A DNA stretch of 64,000 nt, taken from positions 1-64,000 of the forward strand of contig JADKKC010000007.1 of NCBI GenBank assembly GCA_016720685.1. The letters run 5' to 3'. Below, piece after piece: positions 17,011 through 26,009 of the stretch (position 1 is its first letter; each line of letters opens with the position of its first letter). The translations under genes and the position numbers were made by a program. The notes under the pieces are model-generated. The model worked only from the letters and a program-made list of their open reading frames with translations. It did no database searches and had not been told where the DNA came from. The stretch comes from Zoogloea sp. (GTDB lineage Bacteria > Pseudomonadota > Gammaproteobacteria > Burkholderiales > Rhodocyclaceae).

Positions 17011-17098
17011 CGCTCTTTTCCTTGAAATTCACGTTTTTCATGCCGGGTTGCAGGCCTGAAAAATCCATTTATTGCATCGCAGCATACACCGTTACATC

Positions 17099-17851
17099 AT
17101 GACCACACCGATCGACATCAGCGAAGAATCCGGCGTCCGCTATCTGCATTTCGGGTCCGAATGGGTTCAGGGCGCCATGCGCATCAGGAAACCCGACGCC
17201 CTCGAACTCGACTACACCCGCGAGATGATGGCGGGCCTCCTGCTGCGCGATGCGCCCTGGCCGCGCCGGGTGCTGTTGATCGGGCTGGGCGCCGGTTCGC
17301 TTACCAAGTTCGTCCATCGTCACCTGCCCGATGCACACACCACGGTCGTCGAGATTGCACCGGAAGTGCATGCTGTTGCCCACCAGTTCTTCAAGCTGCC
17401 CGACGAAGACGAGCGGCTCGAAATCGTGATTGGCGACGGCGCCGAGTTTATTGCTAACGACACCGCCCGCTGGGACTTGATCGCGGTGGACGGGTTTGAT
17501 CGCAATGCCCGCGCCGGCGCACTCGCCAGCCAGGTCTTTTACGAAGCCTGCCGGGCTCGCCTGTCGGAACAGGGCCTGCTGGTGGCCAACCTGTTCGGCC
17601 AGTTGCGCGGCTACAAAACCCAGCTCCAGCGCCTCGGCAAGGCCTTCGACGGCCGGGTGCTGGCCCTGGCGCCGGTTGCCAGCGGCAACGTGGTGGCCTT
17701 TGCTGCGGCCGGCGAGCCGGTCGAGAGCAGCCTGATCGAACTGCGCCAACAGGCCGCGGCGCTGAAGGCTGCAACGGGGCTCGACCTTGCCCCGACGCTC
17801 AAGCGGCTGGAAAAAGCCGGCCTCGCGCCGGCCGGCAACATCAGGTTTTGA
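17099..17851 (+). CDS. Spermidine synthase-like methyltransferase-fold protein
   Basis: A 250-residue protein with the polyamine-synthase/Rossmann pattern: LLIGLGAGSLTKFVHRHLPD (SAM or dcSAM binding), TTVVEIAPEVHAVAHQFFKL, the acidic loop IVIGDGAEFI, and LIAVDGFDRNARAGALASQV. The catalytic aspartate is present in VDGFD. These proteins transfer an aminopropyl group to putrescine, but short members such as this often have unknown substrates. I chose ATG at 17099, since the frame upstream is not conserved-looking. Confidence 0.75.
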   Translation: MTTPIDISEESGVRYLHFGSEWVQGAMRIRKPDALELDYTREMMAGLLLRDAPWPRRVLLIGLGAGSLTKFVHRHLPDAHTTVVEIAPEVHAVAHQFFKLPDEDERLEIVIGDGAEFIANDTARWDLIAVDGFDRNARAGALASQVFYEACRARLSEQGLLVANLFGQLRGYKTQLQRLGKAFDGRVLALAPVASGNVVAFAAAGEPVESSLIELRQQAAALKAATGLDLAPTLKRLEKAGLAPAGNIRF

Positions 17852-17860
17852 AACGAAGCA

Positions 17861-18586
17861 TCAGCCGGCGGACGCCGGGGCCGGCTCTGGCGGCATCCAC
17901 AGGCAATGGCCCTTGGTCGCCTTGGCAATCTCGCCGAGCACCTTGTCGTGGCCGGCCAGTTCATCGTCCGTCGCCCGCAGCACACGCAGCGGCGGGCGTT
18001 CGAGCATGGCGCCGCCTTCGCCGTCGTCCACCTGCGGCGCCGGCTCCTCGAGCAGCATCATGAGGCTCTCCTGGCCGCGGGTCATGGCCAGGTAAACATC
18101 GGCCAGCAGTTCCGCGTCCAGCAGCGCGCCGTGCAGCGTGCGGTGGGTGTTGTCGATCTCGTAGAACGAGCACAGCGCGTTGAGAGACGCCTTCTTGCCG
18201 GGGTTCTGTTCCTTGGCGAGCTTGAGCGTGTCGATCACGTTCGGGCAGATGGCCGAAAGCAGCGGCCGGCCCAGCAGGCCCAGCTCGTAATTCAGAAAAC
18301 CCACGTCGAACGTTGCGTTGTGAATCACCAGTTCGCCGTCGGCGACGAACTCTTCAAACTCCGCCGCCACGTCCTTGAACACGGGTTTATCCACCAGAAA
18401 CTCGTTGGTGATGCCGTGCACCGCCATGGCGCCCGGGTCGATGGCCCGCTGGGGATTGATGTAGACGTGGTAATGCCGGCCGGTGAGCTTGCGATCCACC
18501 AGTTCGACGCAACCGATTTCGATGACCCGGTCGCCGCTCTTCCAGTCGAGGCCGGTGGTTTCGGTATCCAGAACGATCTGTCTCAT
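17861..18586 (-). CDS. dnaQ: DNA polymerase III subunit epsilon
   Basis: The 3'-5' proofreading exonuclease of the replicative polymerase, 241 residues. The DEDDh motifs are visible: ExoI IVLDTETTGLDW, ExoII VIHNATFDVGFLNYEL, ExoIII HRTLHGALLDAELLADVYL. The C-terminal tail for binding the alpha subunit follows. The ATG at 18586 overlaps the rnhA stop by four bases; rnhA-dnaQ is a conserved pair. Confidence 0.96.
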   Translation of the reverse strand: MRQIVLDTETTGLDWKSGDRVIEIGCVELVDRKLTGRHYHVYINPQRAIDPGAMAVHGITNEFLVDKPVFKDVAAEFEEFVADGELVIHNATFDVGFLNYELGLLGRPLLSAICPNVIDTLKLAKEQNPGKKASLNALCSFYEIDNTHRTLHGALLDAELLADVYLAMTRGQESLMMLLEEPAPQVDDGEGGAMLERPPLRVLRATDDELAGHDKVLGEIAKATKGHCLWMPPEPAPASAG

Positions 18587-19056
18587 GAATCTGCGTCTCC
18601 TGCCTCGACAACTTTGCCGGTTTTCTTGACCGCGTCCACGCCGCGCCGGGCCAGCGCGTCGGCCCGCTCGTTGTCCACGTGGCCGGCGTGCCCCTTTACC
18701 CACAGCCATTTGATCCGGTGACGCGCGGCCTCTGAATCGAGCGCCCGCCACAGGTCTTCATTCTTGACCGGGGCCTTGGAGGCGGTTTTCCAGCCACGCG
18801 CCTTCCAGCCGTGAATCCACTCGGAAATGCCCTTCTGTACGTACTGCGAGTCGGTGTGCACCCGCGCCGAGACCGGACGCTTGAGCGCCTCGAGGGCGCG
18901 GATCACGGCCAGCAGCTCCATGCGGTTGTTGGTGGTGGCCGGCTCGCCGCCCCACAGTTCTTTCTCGTGCGGGCCGGCGCGCAGGATCGCGCCCCAGCCG
19001 CCGGGCCCCGGATTGCCCGAGCAGGCACCGTCGGTAAAAATATCAATCTCGTCCAA
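18583..19056 (-). CDS. rnhA: Ribonuclease HI
   Basis: Degrades the RNA strand of RNA-DNA hybrids. Catalytic residues sit in IDIFTDGACSGNPGPGGWGA (Asp), NNRMELLAVIRALE (Glu), VHTDSQYVQKGISEWIHGW (Asp) and KGHAGHVDNERADALAR (His/Asp). I place the start at TTG 19056 (MDEIDIF), preceded by GAGAG, giving 157 residues, the usual length; an upstream ATG at 19104 is in frame but would add a proline- and arginine-rich leader. The start overlaps the end of the methyltransferase gene by 14 bp, and the stop overlaps dnaQ. Confidence 0.95.
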   Translation of the reverse strand: MDEIDIFTDGACSGNPGPGGWGAILRAGPHEKELWGGEPATTNNRMELLAVIRALEALKRPVSARVHTDSQYVQKGISEWIHGWKARGWKTASKAPVKNEDLWRALDSEAARHRIKWLWVKGHAGHVDNERADALARRGVDAVKKTGKVVEAGDADS

Positions 19057-19816
19057 AATTTCTCTCGTCGCTTGTTTTCTGCGAGGGCCCCTTGGCCGGG
19101 CCACCCGTTTTCTGAATCAATGGTGCCAGCGACCGCGCCCTGGCCTTGCGATCCCATTTCGGCATGATCAGCCGCATGCTGTGCACCCGCTTGATGGCGT
19201 GGATGATGTAGACCCCGCCGCCAATCGGCCACCAGCGCTCGCCTGCCTGGTCAAGACAGCCCAGGCGGTCGATCCAGGTTTGCTGCGCCAGCACCGGCAC
19301 GAAACAGCCGGACGCCTGGCTAGCAGTATCAAAACTGAGCAGCGCCAGCCAGTCCTTGAGGCGGCGCGTGGACAGGTATTGACCGTGCCACGGATAGCCG
19401 CTGTCTTCGCCGGCCAGCATGCGCTTGAGGCCGAAAAGGCTCACCGGATTGAAACCGGCAATCACCACATGCCCCTCGGGCACCAGCACGCGCTCCACTT
19501 CACGCAAAACCTGATGGGGATTGGCCGCAAATTCCAGCACATGCGGCAGCACCACCAGATCGACGCTGCCCGCCGCAAAAGGCAAGGCCGCGTAATCGGC
19601 TTCGACCGACACGTCGCCCGTTCCGGCCCGAAAGCGGAACGGCATTCGGTTGGCCCGCAGGAGGTCGAGCTCCGGCACGCCCAGCTGCACCGCGTTGTAG
19701 CCAAAGATATCCGCCACCAGCACATCGAAACGCGCCGCCTCCCAGTTCATCACGTAACGCCCCAGCGGCGTATCGAGCCAGGCATGGAGACCGGGAAAGG
19801 ATTCGGGCTGGGTCAT
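19043..19816 (-). CDS. Class I SAM-dependent methyltransferase
   Basis: A 257-residue protein of the Methyltransf_11 type: VSVEADYAALPFAAGSVDLV, VVLPHVLEFAANPHQVLREV, LVPEGHVVIAGFNPVSLFGL. The gene lies between gloB (divergent) and rnhA, a conserved arrangement in proteobacteria where it is usually annotated only as a methyltransferase; substrate unknown. The C-terminus is basic and probably disordered. Confidence 0.85.
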   Translation of the reverse strand: MTQPESFPGLHAWLDTPLGRYVMNWEAARFDVLVADIFGYNAVQLGVPELDLLRANRMPFRFRAGTGDVSVEADYAALPFAAGSVDLVVLPHVLEFAANPHQVLREVERVLVPEGHVVIAGFNPVSLFGLKRMLAGEDSGYPWHGQYLSTRRLKDWLALLSFDTASQASGCFVPVLAQQTWIDRLGCLDQAGERWWPIGGGVYIIHAIKRVHSMRLIMPKWDRKARARSLAPLIQKTGGPAKGPSQKTSDERNFGRD

Positions 19817-19862
19817 CAGGAGAAACGGGGGCGCAAGATGGCACTCGGGCTACAATTACCGG

Positions 19863-20624
19863 ATGACGATTATCCCTCTTCCCGCGTTTCGCGATAACTA
19901 TATCTGGCTGCTGCGTGCCGGCACGTGTGCCGTGGTTGTAGACCCGGGCGAAGCCGCCCCGGTGCTGCGCTACCTCGCTGACGAAGGCCTGACGCTCGCC
20001 GCCATTCTCATCACCCATCACCACCCCGACCACGTCGGCGGCGTGGCCGAACTGCTGGCCCAGGCGCCGGTTCCGGTCCATGGCCCGGCGCTGGAGGCCA
20101 TTGCCGGCATCGACCATCCGGTTGGCGAAGGCGATGTGGTGTGCCTGCCCGGGCTGGGCGTTGAACTCCGCGTGTTCGACATTCCCGGCCACACCGCCGG
20201 CCACGTCGGCTACTACGGCGATTCGGCGCTGTTTTGCGGTGACACCCTGTTTGCCGCCGGCTGCGGACGGCTCTTCGAGGGCACTCCGGCCCAGATGTTC
20301 GATTCGCTGCAAAAACTGGCGGCCCTGCCCGGCGACACGCGGGTGTATTGCACCCACGAGTACACGCTGTCGAACCTGGCCTTTGCCGCGGCGGTCGAAC
20401 CCGCCAACGGGGCGATCAGCGAACGCATCGCCGCAAGCGAGGCCATGCGTGCGGCAAACCAGCCGACCGTGCCCTTTCCGCTGTCTGGCGAAATGCTGAC
20501 CAATCCCTTCCTTCGCGTCCACGAGCCGGCCGTCATCTATCAGGCCGAAACCCAGGCCGGACGCGGCCTTGCGTCGCCCGTAGAGGTTTTTGCCGCGCTG
20601 CGCGAATGGAAAAACCGTTTCTGA
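19863..20624 (+). CDS. gloB: Hydroxyacylglutathione hydrolase (glyoxalase II)
   Basis: Hydrolyses S-lactoylglutathione to lactate and glutathione, the second step of methylglyoxal detoxification. The metallo-beta-lactamase motif THHHPDHVGG, the second histidine region GHTAGHVGYYG, the metal-bridging aspartate in LFCGDTLFAAGCGRLFEG and the substrate loop YCTHEYTLSNL are all present. Length 253 residues, normal. The ATG at 19863 is divergent from the methyltransferase, 46 bp apart. Confidence 0.96.
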   Translation: MTIIPLPAFRDNYIWLLRAGTCAVVVDPGEAAPVLRYLADEGLTLAAILITHHHPDHVGGVAELLAQAPVPVHGPALEAIAGIDHPVGEGDVVCLPGLGVELRVFDIPGHTAGHVGYYGDSALFCGDTLFAAGCGRLFEGTPAQMFDSLQKLAALPGDTRVYCTHEYTLSNLAFAAAVEPANGAISERIAASEAMRAANQPTVPFPLSGEMLTNPFLRVHEPAVIYQAETQAGRGLASPVEVFAALREWKNRF

Positions 20625-21581
20625 TCAGTCGATTGCCGAAACCACCGCAGCCGCAATGCGGTTGCGCCCGGCTTGCTTGGCCCGATAGAGCGCATCGTCG
20701 GCGCGCTTGAGCAGGACGCTTGAATCGGAGCCGCTGCGCAAAGGCGTTGTCGACGCCACGCCGATGCTGATCGTCACCACGTTGCCGCCTTTTGAATAGC
20801 TATGGGTGATGCTCAGCCCTTCCACGGCTGAACGCATGGCCTCGGCAACCTGCAGGGCGCCGGTGATTTCGGTGTCCGGCAGGATGGCCGCGAACTCCTC
20901 GCCACCGTAGCGGGCCACCTGGTCGGCCGGGCGGCGCAGCGTGTCTTTCAGGGTGCGCGCCACGGCCTTGAGGCATTCATCGCCCACCTGGTGACCGTAG
21001 CTGTCATTGAACTGCTTGAAGCAATCCACGTCACACAACAGCATCGACAGGGGCCGGCCCTGGCGGCCCAGGCGGCGCCACTCGCGCAACAGGGTTTCGT
21101 CGAACTGCCGGCGATTGGCAATGCCCGTCAGCCCGTCGAGGGAGGACAGGCGGATGAGTTCCTGGTTGGCATCGTCGAGCTTGCGGGTCAGCACCAGCAG
21201 CGAAAAACGCATCTGGGCGATGCGCTGCATGGCCCTCACCTTGGCAGCCAGCACGGTTCCGGAAACCGGCTTGATCAGGTAGTCGTCGCCACCCACGCTG
21301 ATCGCCCTTTCGAGGTCGGCATCGCTGGTGCGGGCGGTCAGAAAGATGATCGGTGTCCATTCGCCAAACTGCTCCAGCTGACGAATGCGTCGGGCCACCT
21401 CAAAACCATCCATGCCGGGCATGATGATGTCCAAAAGGATGAGGTCGGGGCGTTCCTGCTGGTAAAGCTCGATGCCCGTTTCACCGTTTCGGGCAACGAT
21501 CGGCTCGATCCCGATCTTGCGCAGCTGATGAGACACCAGGGTGGCACTTGTCAGGGTGTCCTCTATCAGCAGTGCTTTCAC
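20625..21581 (-). CDS. Response regulator diguanylate cyclase (REC-GGDEF)
   Basis: An N-terminal receiver domain (residues about 1-120) has the acidic pocket LIEDT, phospho-acceptor LILLDIIMPGMDG and lysine in DDYLIKPVSG. A short coiled linker leads to a GGDEF domain: SLDGLTGIANRRQFDE, LCDVDCFKQFNDSYGHQVGD and the active site YGGEEFAAILPD. An RxxD inhibitory site (RPAD) lies exactly five residues before GGEEF, so product inhibition by c-di-GMP is likely. It should make c-di-GMP when phosphorylated by an unlinked histidine kinase. The gene is convergent with gloB, with no gap. Confidence 0.93.
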   Translation of the reverse strand: MKALLIEDTLTSATLVSHQLRKIGIEPIVARNGETGIELYQQERPDLILLDIIMPGMDGFEVARRIRQLEQFGEWTPIIFLTARTSDADLERAISVGGDDYLIKPVSGTVLAAKVRAMQRIAQMRFSLLVLTRKLDDANQELIRLSSLDGLTGIANRRQFDETLLREWRRLGRQGRPLSMLLCDVDCFKQFNDSYGHQVGDECLKAVARTLKDTLRRPADQVARYGGEEFAAILPDTEITGALQVAEAMRSAVEGLSITHSYSKGGNVVTISIGVASTTPLRSGSDSSVLLKRADDALYRAKQAGRNRIAAAVVSAID

Positions 21582-21798
21582 GGAAGGGATCTCGAATGGT
21601 TTTCCTGGTTACTCGGTGCAAACCCTCGGTGCAAACCTTTGCCCGGCGCGGGTGCCTTGTCGGCTCGGCGCGTACTTTAACGGATTCCGGCCATGTTTGT
21701 AGCATGGGTTTCATAGTTGGCCTGCATGGTTGTACGTTTGACCCCTCCAGCTGCAGGCGGATAAAATCCCGCCTTTGCTTTTCGCGCGACCAAACCTG

Positions 21799-23280
21799 AT
21801 GTTTCCGAGAGTTATCGCGCTGCTTCTGTCTCTTCTGGGCGCCAGCCCGCTGATGGCCCAGAGTCCCGACAGCCCTGCCGGCGAAGACACTGCGCCACGG
21901 CTCCTGCAAGCTAGCTCACTGTTCGACGATCCTGCCGTTTCGCCGCCTCAGGCCTTCGAAATCAAGGAGCAGCATGTCAAGGTTCCCACCATCGACCTGA
22001 CGATCGAGCCCGACGATCTGTGGGAACGCATGCGGCGCGGCTTCTCGATGCCTGATCTGAACACCGACCTGGTCACCGACCGTCAGATTTATTACATCAA
22101 CCGCCCCGGGGCCCTGCGGCAAATCTTCACCCGCGGCCAGCGCTACCTTTACCACATCGTCGAGGAGCTCGAGCGCCGCGGCATGCCCACCGAACTGGCC
22201 CTGCTGCCGATGGTCGAGAGCGCCTTCAATCCGATGGCCCTGTCCTCCGCGCAGGCGTCCGGCCTGTGGCAGTTCATTCCCTCCACCGGCAAGAGCTACC
22301 GCCTGGAGCAAAACTGGTGGGTGGACGAGCGGCGCGACGTGATCGCCTCGACCAATGCGGCCCTCGATTACCTGCAGACCATCTACGAAATGCATGGCGA
22401 CTGGCACCTGGCGCTGGCCTCCTACAACTGGGGTGAAGGCGCGGTTGGCCGCGCGGTGGCCAAGAACCGCGCCGCCGGGCTGTCCGCCGAATACCAGCAC
22501 CTCAACATGCCGGGCGAAACGCGCTACTACGTGCCCAAGCTGCAGGCACTGAAAAACATCGTCGCCCAGCCCGAGCTTTTCGGCATCAATCTTCCGGCAA
22601 TTCCCAACCGCCCCTATTTCGTCACCGTCGAAAGCCGTACGCCCCTCGACCTGGCGACCGCAGCCCGACTGGCCGAAACAGCGGTGGAAGAAATCCTGGC
22701 GCTCAATCCTGGCTACAAGCGTCCCATCCTGCCAAACGGCGGCTCCATGTCGCTGGTGATCCCGGCCGACAAGGTCGAGGCCTTCCTCATCAATCTGCAA
22801 AGACATGATCCGGCCAGCGCCAGCTGGAAAACCTACGAACTGCGCGAAGGCGAAGGGCTGGAAGGCGTGGCCGACCGCCTGGGCATTTCCGCCAGCCGGC
22901 TGCGTCAGGTGAACGGCCTGTCACCCCGGGCGCGCATCGGCACGGGCTACACGCTGATTGTGCCCTCCGAAAGCGAGGGCGAGCGTATCAGCCTGTCCAG
23001 CCTGATGCCCAGCCGGCCCCAGGCGGGCGCCGTCGAACCGCCCCCTCCTCCCCACCGTGCCCTGATCCAGCGCACCGTGGTTCGTGGCAAGGGCGGACGG
23101 CTGCATGTCGTCGAGCGCAAGCTGCCGGTCAGTGCCGCACCTGCGCCTGCTCGCGGCAAGGCTGCGGAAAAAGCGCCGGCAAAGACGCCAGCAAAGGCAA
23201 CACCCAAGGCAGCACCAAGGCAAGGCAGCACCCAGCGCCCCAAGGAAACATCGCTGAAATTCAAAAAGAAGGCCGCTTAA
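21799..23280 (+). CDS. mltD: Membrane-bound lytic murein transglycosylase D
   Basis: Cleaves peptidoglycan in the periplasm. A signal peptide (MFPRVIALLLSLLGASPLMA) is followed by the SLT domain with the catalytic glutamate in LLPMVESAFNPMALSSAQAS and GLWQFIPSTGKSYRL, then NAALDYLQTIYEMHGDWHLA and LASYNWGEGAVGRA. A single LysM-like domain lies at YELREGEGLEGVADRLGI. The C-terminal about 100 residues are Pro/Ala/Lys-rich and basic. No lipobox cysteine is seen, unlike E. coli MltD. A 24-base upstream in-frame ATG at 21775 is a less likely start. Confidence 0.92.
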   Translation: MFPRVIALLLSLLGASPLMAQSPDSPAGEDTAPRLLQASSLFDDPAVSPPQAFEIKEQHVKVPTIDLTIEPDDLWERMRRGFSMPDLNTDLVTDRQIYYINRPGALRQIFTRGQRYLYHIVEELERRGMPTELALLPMVESAFNPMALSSAQASGLWQFIPSTGKSYRLEQNWWVDERRDVIASTNAALDYLQTIYEMHGDWHLALASYNWGEGAVGRAVAKNRAAGLSAEYQHLNMPGETRYYVPKLQALKNIVAQPELFGINLPAIPNRPYFVTVESRTPLDLATAARLAETAVEEILALNPGYKRPILPNGGSMSLVIPADKVEAFLINLQRHDPASASWKTYELREGEGLEGVADRLGISASRLRQVNGLSPRARIGTGYTLIVPSESEGERISLSSLMPSRPQAGAVEPPPPPHRALIQRTVVRGKGGRLHVVERKLPVSAAPAPARGKAAEKAPAKTPAKATPKAAPRQGSTQRPKETSLKFKKKAA

Positions 23281-23294
23281 AAGGCGGCCTTCTT
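23266..23294. terminator. Bidirectional hairpin terminator
   Basis: AAGAAGGCCGC (23266-23276) pairs with GCGGCCTTCTT (23284-23294) around a 7-base loop. The left arm covers the end of mltD. The T-rich tail is on the minus strand (TTTTTGAATTT), so it also ends the leftward ABC transporter transcript. Confidence 0.8.
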
Positions 23295-23315
23295 CATGAG
23301 TACCCGAGGTGTGAC

Positions 23316-25325
23316 TTAAACCAGATGGCAGCGCACGACGCGAGTCGTCGACAAGCGCGTCTCGTCCGGATATTCAGTCCGGCACCGGTCTATCGCTTCG
23401 CTGCAACGCGGGTGAAAGTGGCAGCCGGGCGGCGGATTCAGGGGTGAAGGCATGTCCCCCCGGGTAACGCCTGCAACTTCGCCCTCAATTCTCATCGGAG
23501 ATTTTGGCGCACCCGGCACATCAACCCTCGGCACGGCCGCCAGCAGCATGCGCGTGTAGGGGTGGCGCGGGTTGCGTAGCACCTCCTCGACACTTCCCCG
23601 CTCGACGATTCGTCCCAGGTACATCACCGCCACATGGTGGGCCAGGTAATCCACCACGGCCAGGTTGTGGGTGATGAACAGGTAAGACAGCCCGTACTCG
23701 GCCTGCAAATCACGCAGCAGGTTGAGGATCTGGGCCTGCACCGACACATCGAGGGCACTGGTCGGCTCGTCGCAGATGATCAGCTTGGGCGACACGGCCA
23801 GGGCGCGGGCGATGGCGATGCGCTGACGCTGGCCGCCGGAGAACTCATGGGGAAAACGATTGCGCATCGCCAGATCGAGGCCCACCCGGCGCAGCAGGGT
23901 ATCGATTTTTTCCGACCTGACAGCGGCGTTCGCCTCGACGGCGAGGGATAGCATGCCCTCCTCCAGGATTTCGCCGATCCGCATGCGCGGATTGAGCGAG
24001 CTGAAGGGATCCTGAAAAATCATCTGCAGATCGCGCCGCAGCGGCTGCCACTGGCGTGGCGACAGCGCCAGCAGTTCGTGATCGCCGTAACGGGCGCTGC
24101 CGCCGCTGGCCGGAACCAGATTGAGCAAGGCCTTGCCGGCGGTGGTCTTGCCGCAACCGGATTCGCCCACCAGGGCCAGAGTCTGGCCTGCCGGCACGTG
24201 GAGCGAAACGCCATCGACAGCCTTCACATGCCCCACCACCCGGCGGAACAAGCCCTTGCGAACCGGAAAGTGGACTTCCAGGGCCTCGACATCGAGCGCG
24301 ATGCCGCTGTTTGACTGGCGTGATTGGGGCGCGGACAGATTTGGCGGCGACACCACCCAGCCCATGCGCCCGGCCGGATCATAAATGTGGCAGCGGACGG
24401 CCTGATCCCCGACCTGGAACATGGCCGGTGCCGCGCTGCGACACACGTCCTGAACCTGCGGGCAGCGCTCGGCAAAGCGGCAACCGGCCTGCTGCGCGCC
24501 AAGGCGCGGAACCTGGCCGACCAGTGTTTCCAGCGCCCGGCCGCGCTGGGCGGAGGTGGGCAGCGCCGCAAAAAGCTTGCGGGAATACGGATGCAGGGGA
24601 GCACGGAAAAAATCTTCGCGCTCGCCGGTTTCGACCAGTTCGCCCGCGTACATCACGCCCACCCGGTGCGCCATGCGCGACACCACGCCAAGGTCGTGGG
24701 TGATCAGGAGCATGCCCATGCCGCGGCCGAGCTGGAGTTCGGCCAGCAAATCGAGCACCTGGGCCTGGATCGTCACGTCGAGGGCCGTGGTCGGCTCGTC
24801 GGCGATCAGCACCTTGGGGTCTCCGGCCAGGGCAATGGCAATCATCACCCGCTGCTTCATGCCGCCGGACAGCTGGAAAGGGTATTCGGACAAGCGGCGC
24901 AGCGGATCGGGAATGCCGACCGCGGCGAGCAGGCGCTCCGCTTCGTCCCAGGCCGGCTGACCGTGCAGGCCGCGGTGACGCACCAGCACCTCGCCGATCT
25001 GGTCGCCCACGGTCATCACGGGATTGAGGCTGCTGGCCGGCTCCTGGAAGATCATGGCCAGATCGTTGCCGCGAATCTCGCGCATGCGCGTTTCGGGCAG
25101 ATCCTGCAGGGCCTCGCCACCCAGGGTGACCGAGCCGCCGGCAATGCGCCCTCCGGCCGGCAGCAAACGCATGCAGGCCAGAGCCGTCATCGACTTGCCG
25201 CAGCCCGACTCGCCCACCAGCGCAAGCGTGCGTCCGGCCGGAACCTCGAAGCTGATGCCATCGACGGGGCGCACGGACTTGCCGCGAGGCCCCAACTCCA
25301 CCCGCAACTGCTCGACCTTAAGCAT
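23316..25325 (-). CDS. Peptide ABC transporter ATP-binding protein with two ATPase domains
   Basis: Two complete ABC ATPase domains in one polypeptide, as in YejF and GsiA. Domain 1: Walker A LVGESGCGKSMTALACMRLL, signature LSGGMKQRVMIAIALA, Walker B VLIADEPTTALD. Domain 2: LVGESGCGKTTAGKALLNL, FSGGQRQRIAIARALA and LIICDEPTSALD. Each is followed by the oligopeptide-transporter C-terminal region with cysteines (GCRFAERCPQVQDVC; GCHFHPRCSEAIDRC). It should power uptake of di- or oligopeptides, but no permease or binding protein is adjacent. I chose ATG 25325 (MLKVEQLRVELG, AGGG upstream); ATG 25355 is also possible. The in-frame ATG at 25376 would lie in a terminator hairpin. Confidence 0.92.
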   Translation of the reverse strand: MLKVEQLRVELGPRGKSVRPVDGISFEVPAGRTLALVGESGCGKSMTALACMRLLPAGGRIAGGSVTLGGEALQDLPETRMREIRGNDLAMIFQEPASSLNPVMTVGDQIGEVLVRHRGLHGQPAWDEAERLLAAVGIPDPLRRLSEYPFQLSGGMKQRVMIAIALAGDPKVLIADEPTTALDVTIQAQVLDLLAELQLGRGMGMLLITHDLGVVSRMAHRVGVMYAGELVETGEREDFFRAPLHPYSRKLFAALPTSAQRGRALETLVGQVPRLGAQQAGCRFAERCPQVQDVCRSAAPAMFQVGDQAVRCHIYDPAGRMGWVVSPPNLSAPQSRQSNSGIALDVEALEVHFPVRKGLFRRVVGHVKAVDGVSLHVPAGQTLALVGESGCGKTTAGKALLNLVPASGGSARYGDHELLALSPRQWQPLRRDLQMIFQDPFSSLNPRMRIGEILEEGMLSLAVEANAAVRSEKIDTLLRRVGLDLAMRNRFPHEFSGGQRQRIAIARALAVSPKLIICDEPTSALDVSVQAQILNLLRDLQAEYGLSYLFITHNLAVVDYLAHHVAVMYLGRIVERGSVEEVLRNPRHPYTRMLLAAVPRVDVPGAPKSPMRIEGEVAGVTRGDMPSPLNPPPGCHFHPRCSEAIDRCRTEYPDETRLSTTRVVRCHLV

Positions 25326-25358
25326 TGCCGGGCCCTGCTTTTCCAGTCTGTTCATATC

Positions 25359-25385
25359 AAAGAAAACGGACCGCAATGCGGTCCG
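25359..25385 (-). terminator. Rho-independent terminator downstream of slyD
   Basis: On the minus strand CGGACCGCA (25385-25377) and TGCGGTCCG (25375-25367) form a 9-bp stem followed by TTTTCTTTG. It lies between the slyD stop (25530) and the ABC gene and argues against transcription through into the ABC gene. Confidence 0.8.
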
Positions 25386-25529
25386 CTCAAGTCAGTGGCT
25401 TGGAGCGGCTGGTGAGCCAGCCTGCAAGCCGTCGAGAGCTTGTGAAGAAATCCTGGCAGGCGGGCCCGAACTCACAACAGAAAACAAGGTTGCACAATCG
25501 GGACGCGCAGCAGATTCATTCAAGCACGC

Positions 25530-26009
25530 TCAGTGGTGATGACCGCCTGCGCCGTGCACGTGTCCATGGCCCACTTCTTCGGCACTGGCAGTGCGCACTT
25601 CCTTTACCGTGAGGTCGAAAATCAGCGCGGTACCGGCCAGGGGATGGTTGCCATCCACGACCACCTTGCCATCGGCAATGTCGGTGATGCGATAGACAAT
25701 TTCCTCCTCGCCTTCTTCGGCGACGCGTTCGAAGGACATGCCCACTTCGATGTTGTCCGGGAACATCGAAGCATCTTCCACCAGCACCAACTCTTCGTCG
25801 AATTCACCGAAGGCATCTTCGGGAAGCAGCTTGACCTTGAGGTTGTCACCGACCTTCTTGCCCTGCAGCGCCTCTTCGATCACCGCGAAGATGCCGTCGT
25901 AGCCGCCATGCAGATACACCAGCGGATGGTGGCCATCATCGATCAGGCTGCCCTCCGGATCCTTGACCGTGTAATCAAGCGTGACGACCGTGTTTTTGGT
26001 GATTTCCAT
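25530..26009 (-). CDS. slyD: FKBP-type peptidyl-prolyl isomerase SlyD
   Basis: A 159-residue cytoplasmic prolyl isomerase and chaperone. The FKBP core is seen in VVTLDYTVKDPEGSLIDDG, LVYLHGGYDGIFAVIEEALQ and GNHPLAGTALIFDLTVKEVR, with the chaperone insert-in-flap in the middle (FGEFDEELVLVEDASMFPDN). The C-terminus is histidine-rich (GHGHVHGAGGHHH), the metal-binding tail that in SlyD supports nickel delivery. The N-terminus overlaps the end of the peroxiredoxin gene by about 35 bp. Confidence 0.93.
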   Translation of the reverse strand: MEITKNTVVTLDYTVKDPEGSLIDDGHHPLVYLHGGYDGIFAVIEEALQGKKVGDNLKVKLLPEDAFGEFDEELVLVEDASMFPDNIEVGMSFERVAEEGEEEIVYRITDIADGKVVVDGNHPLAGTALIFDLTVKEVRTASAEEVGHGHVHGAGGHHH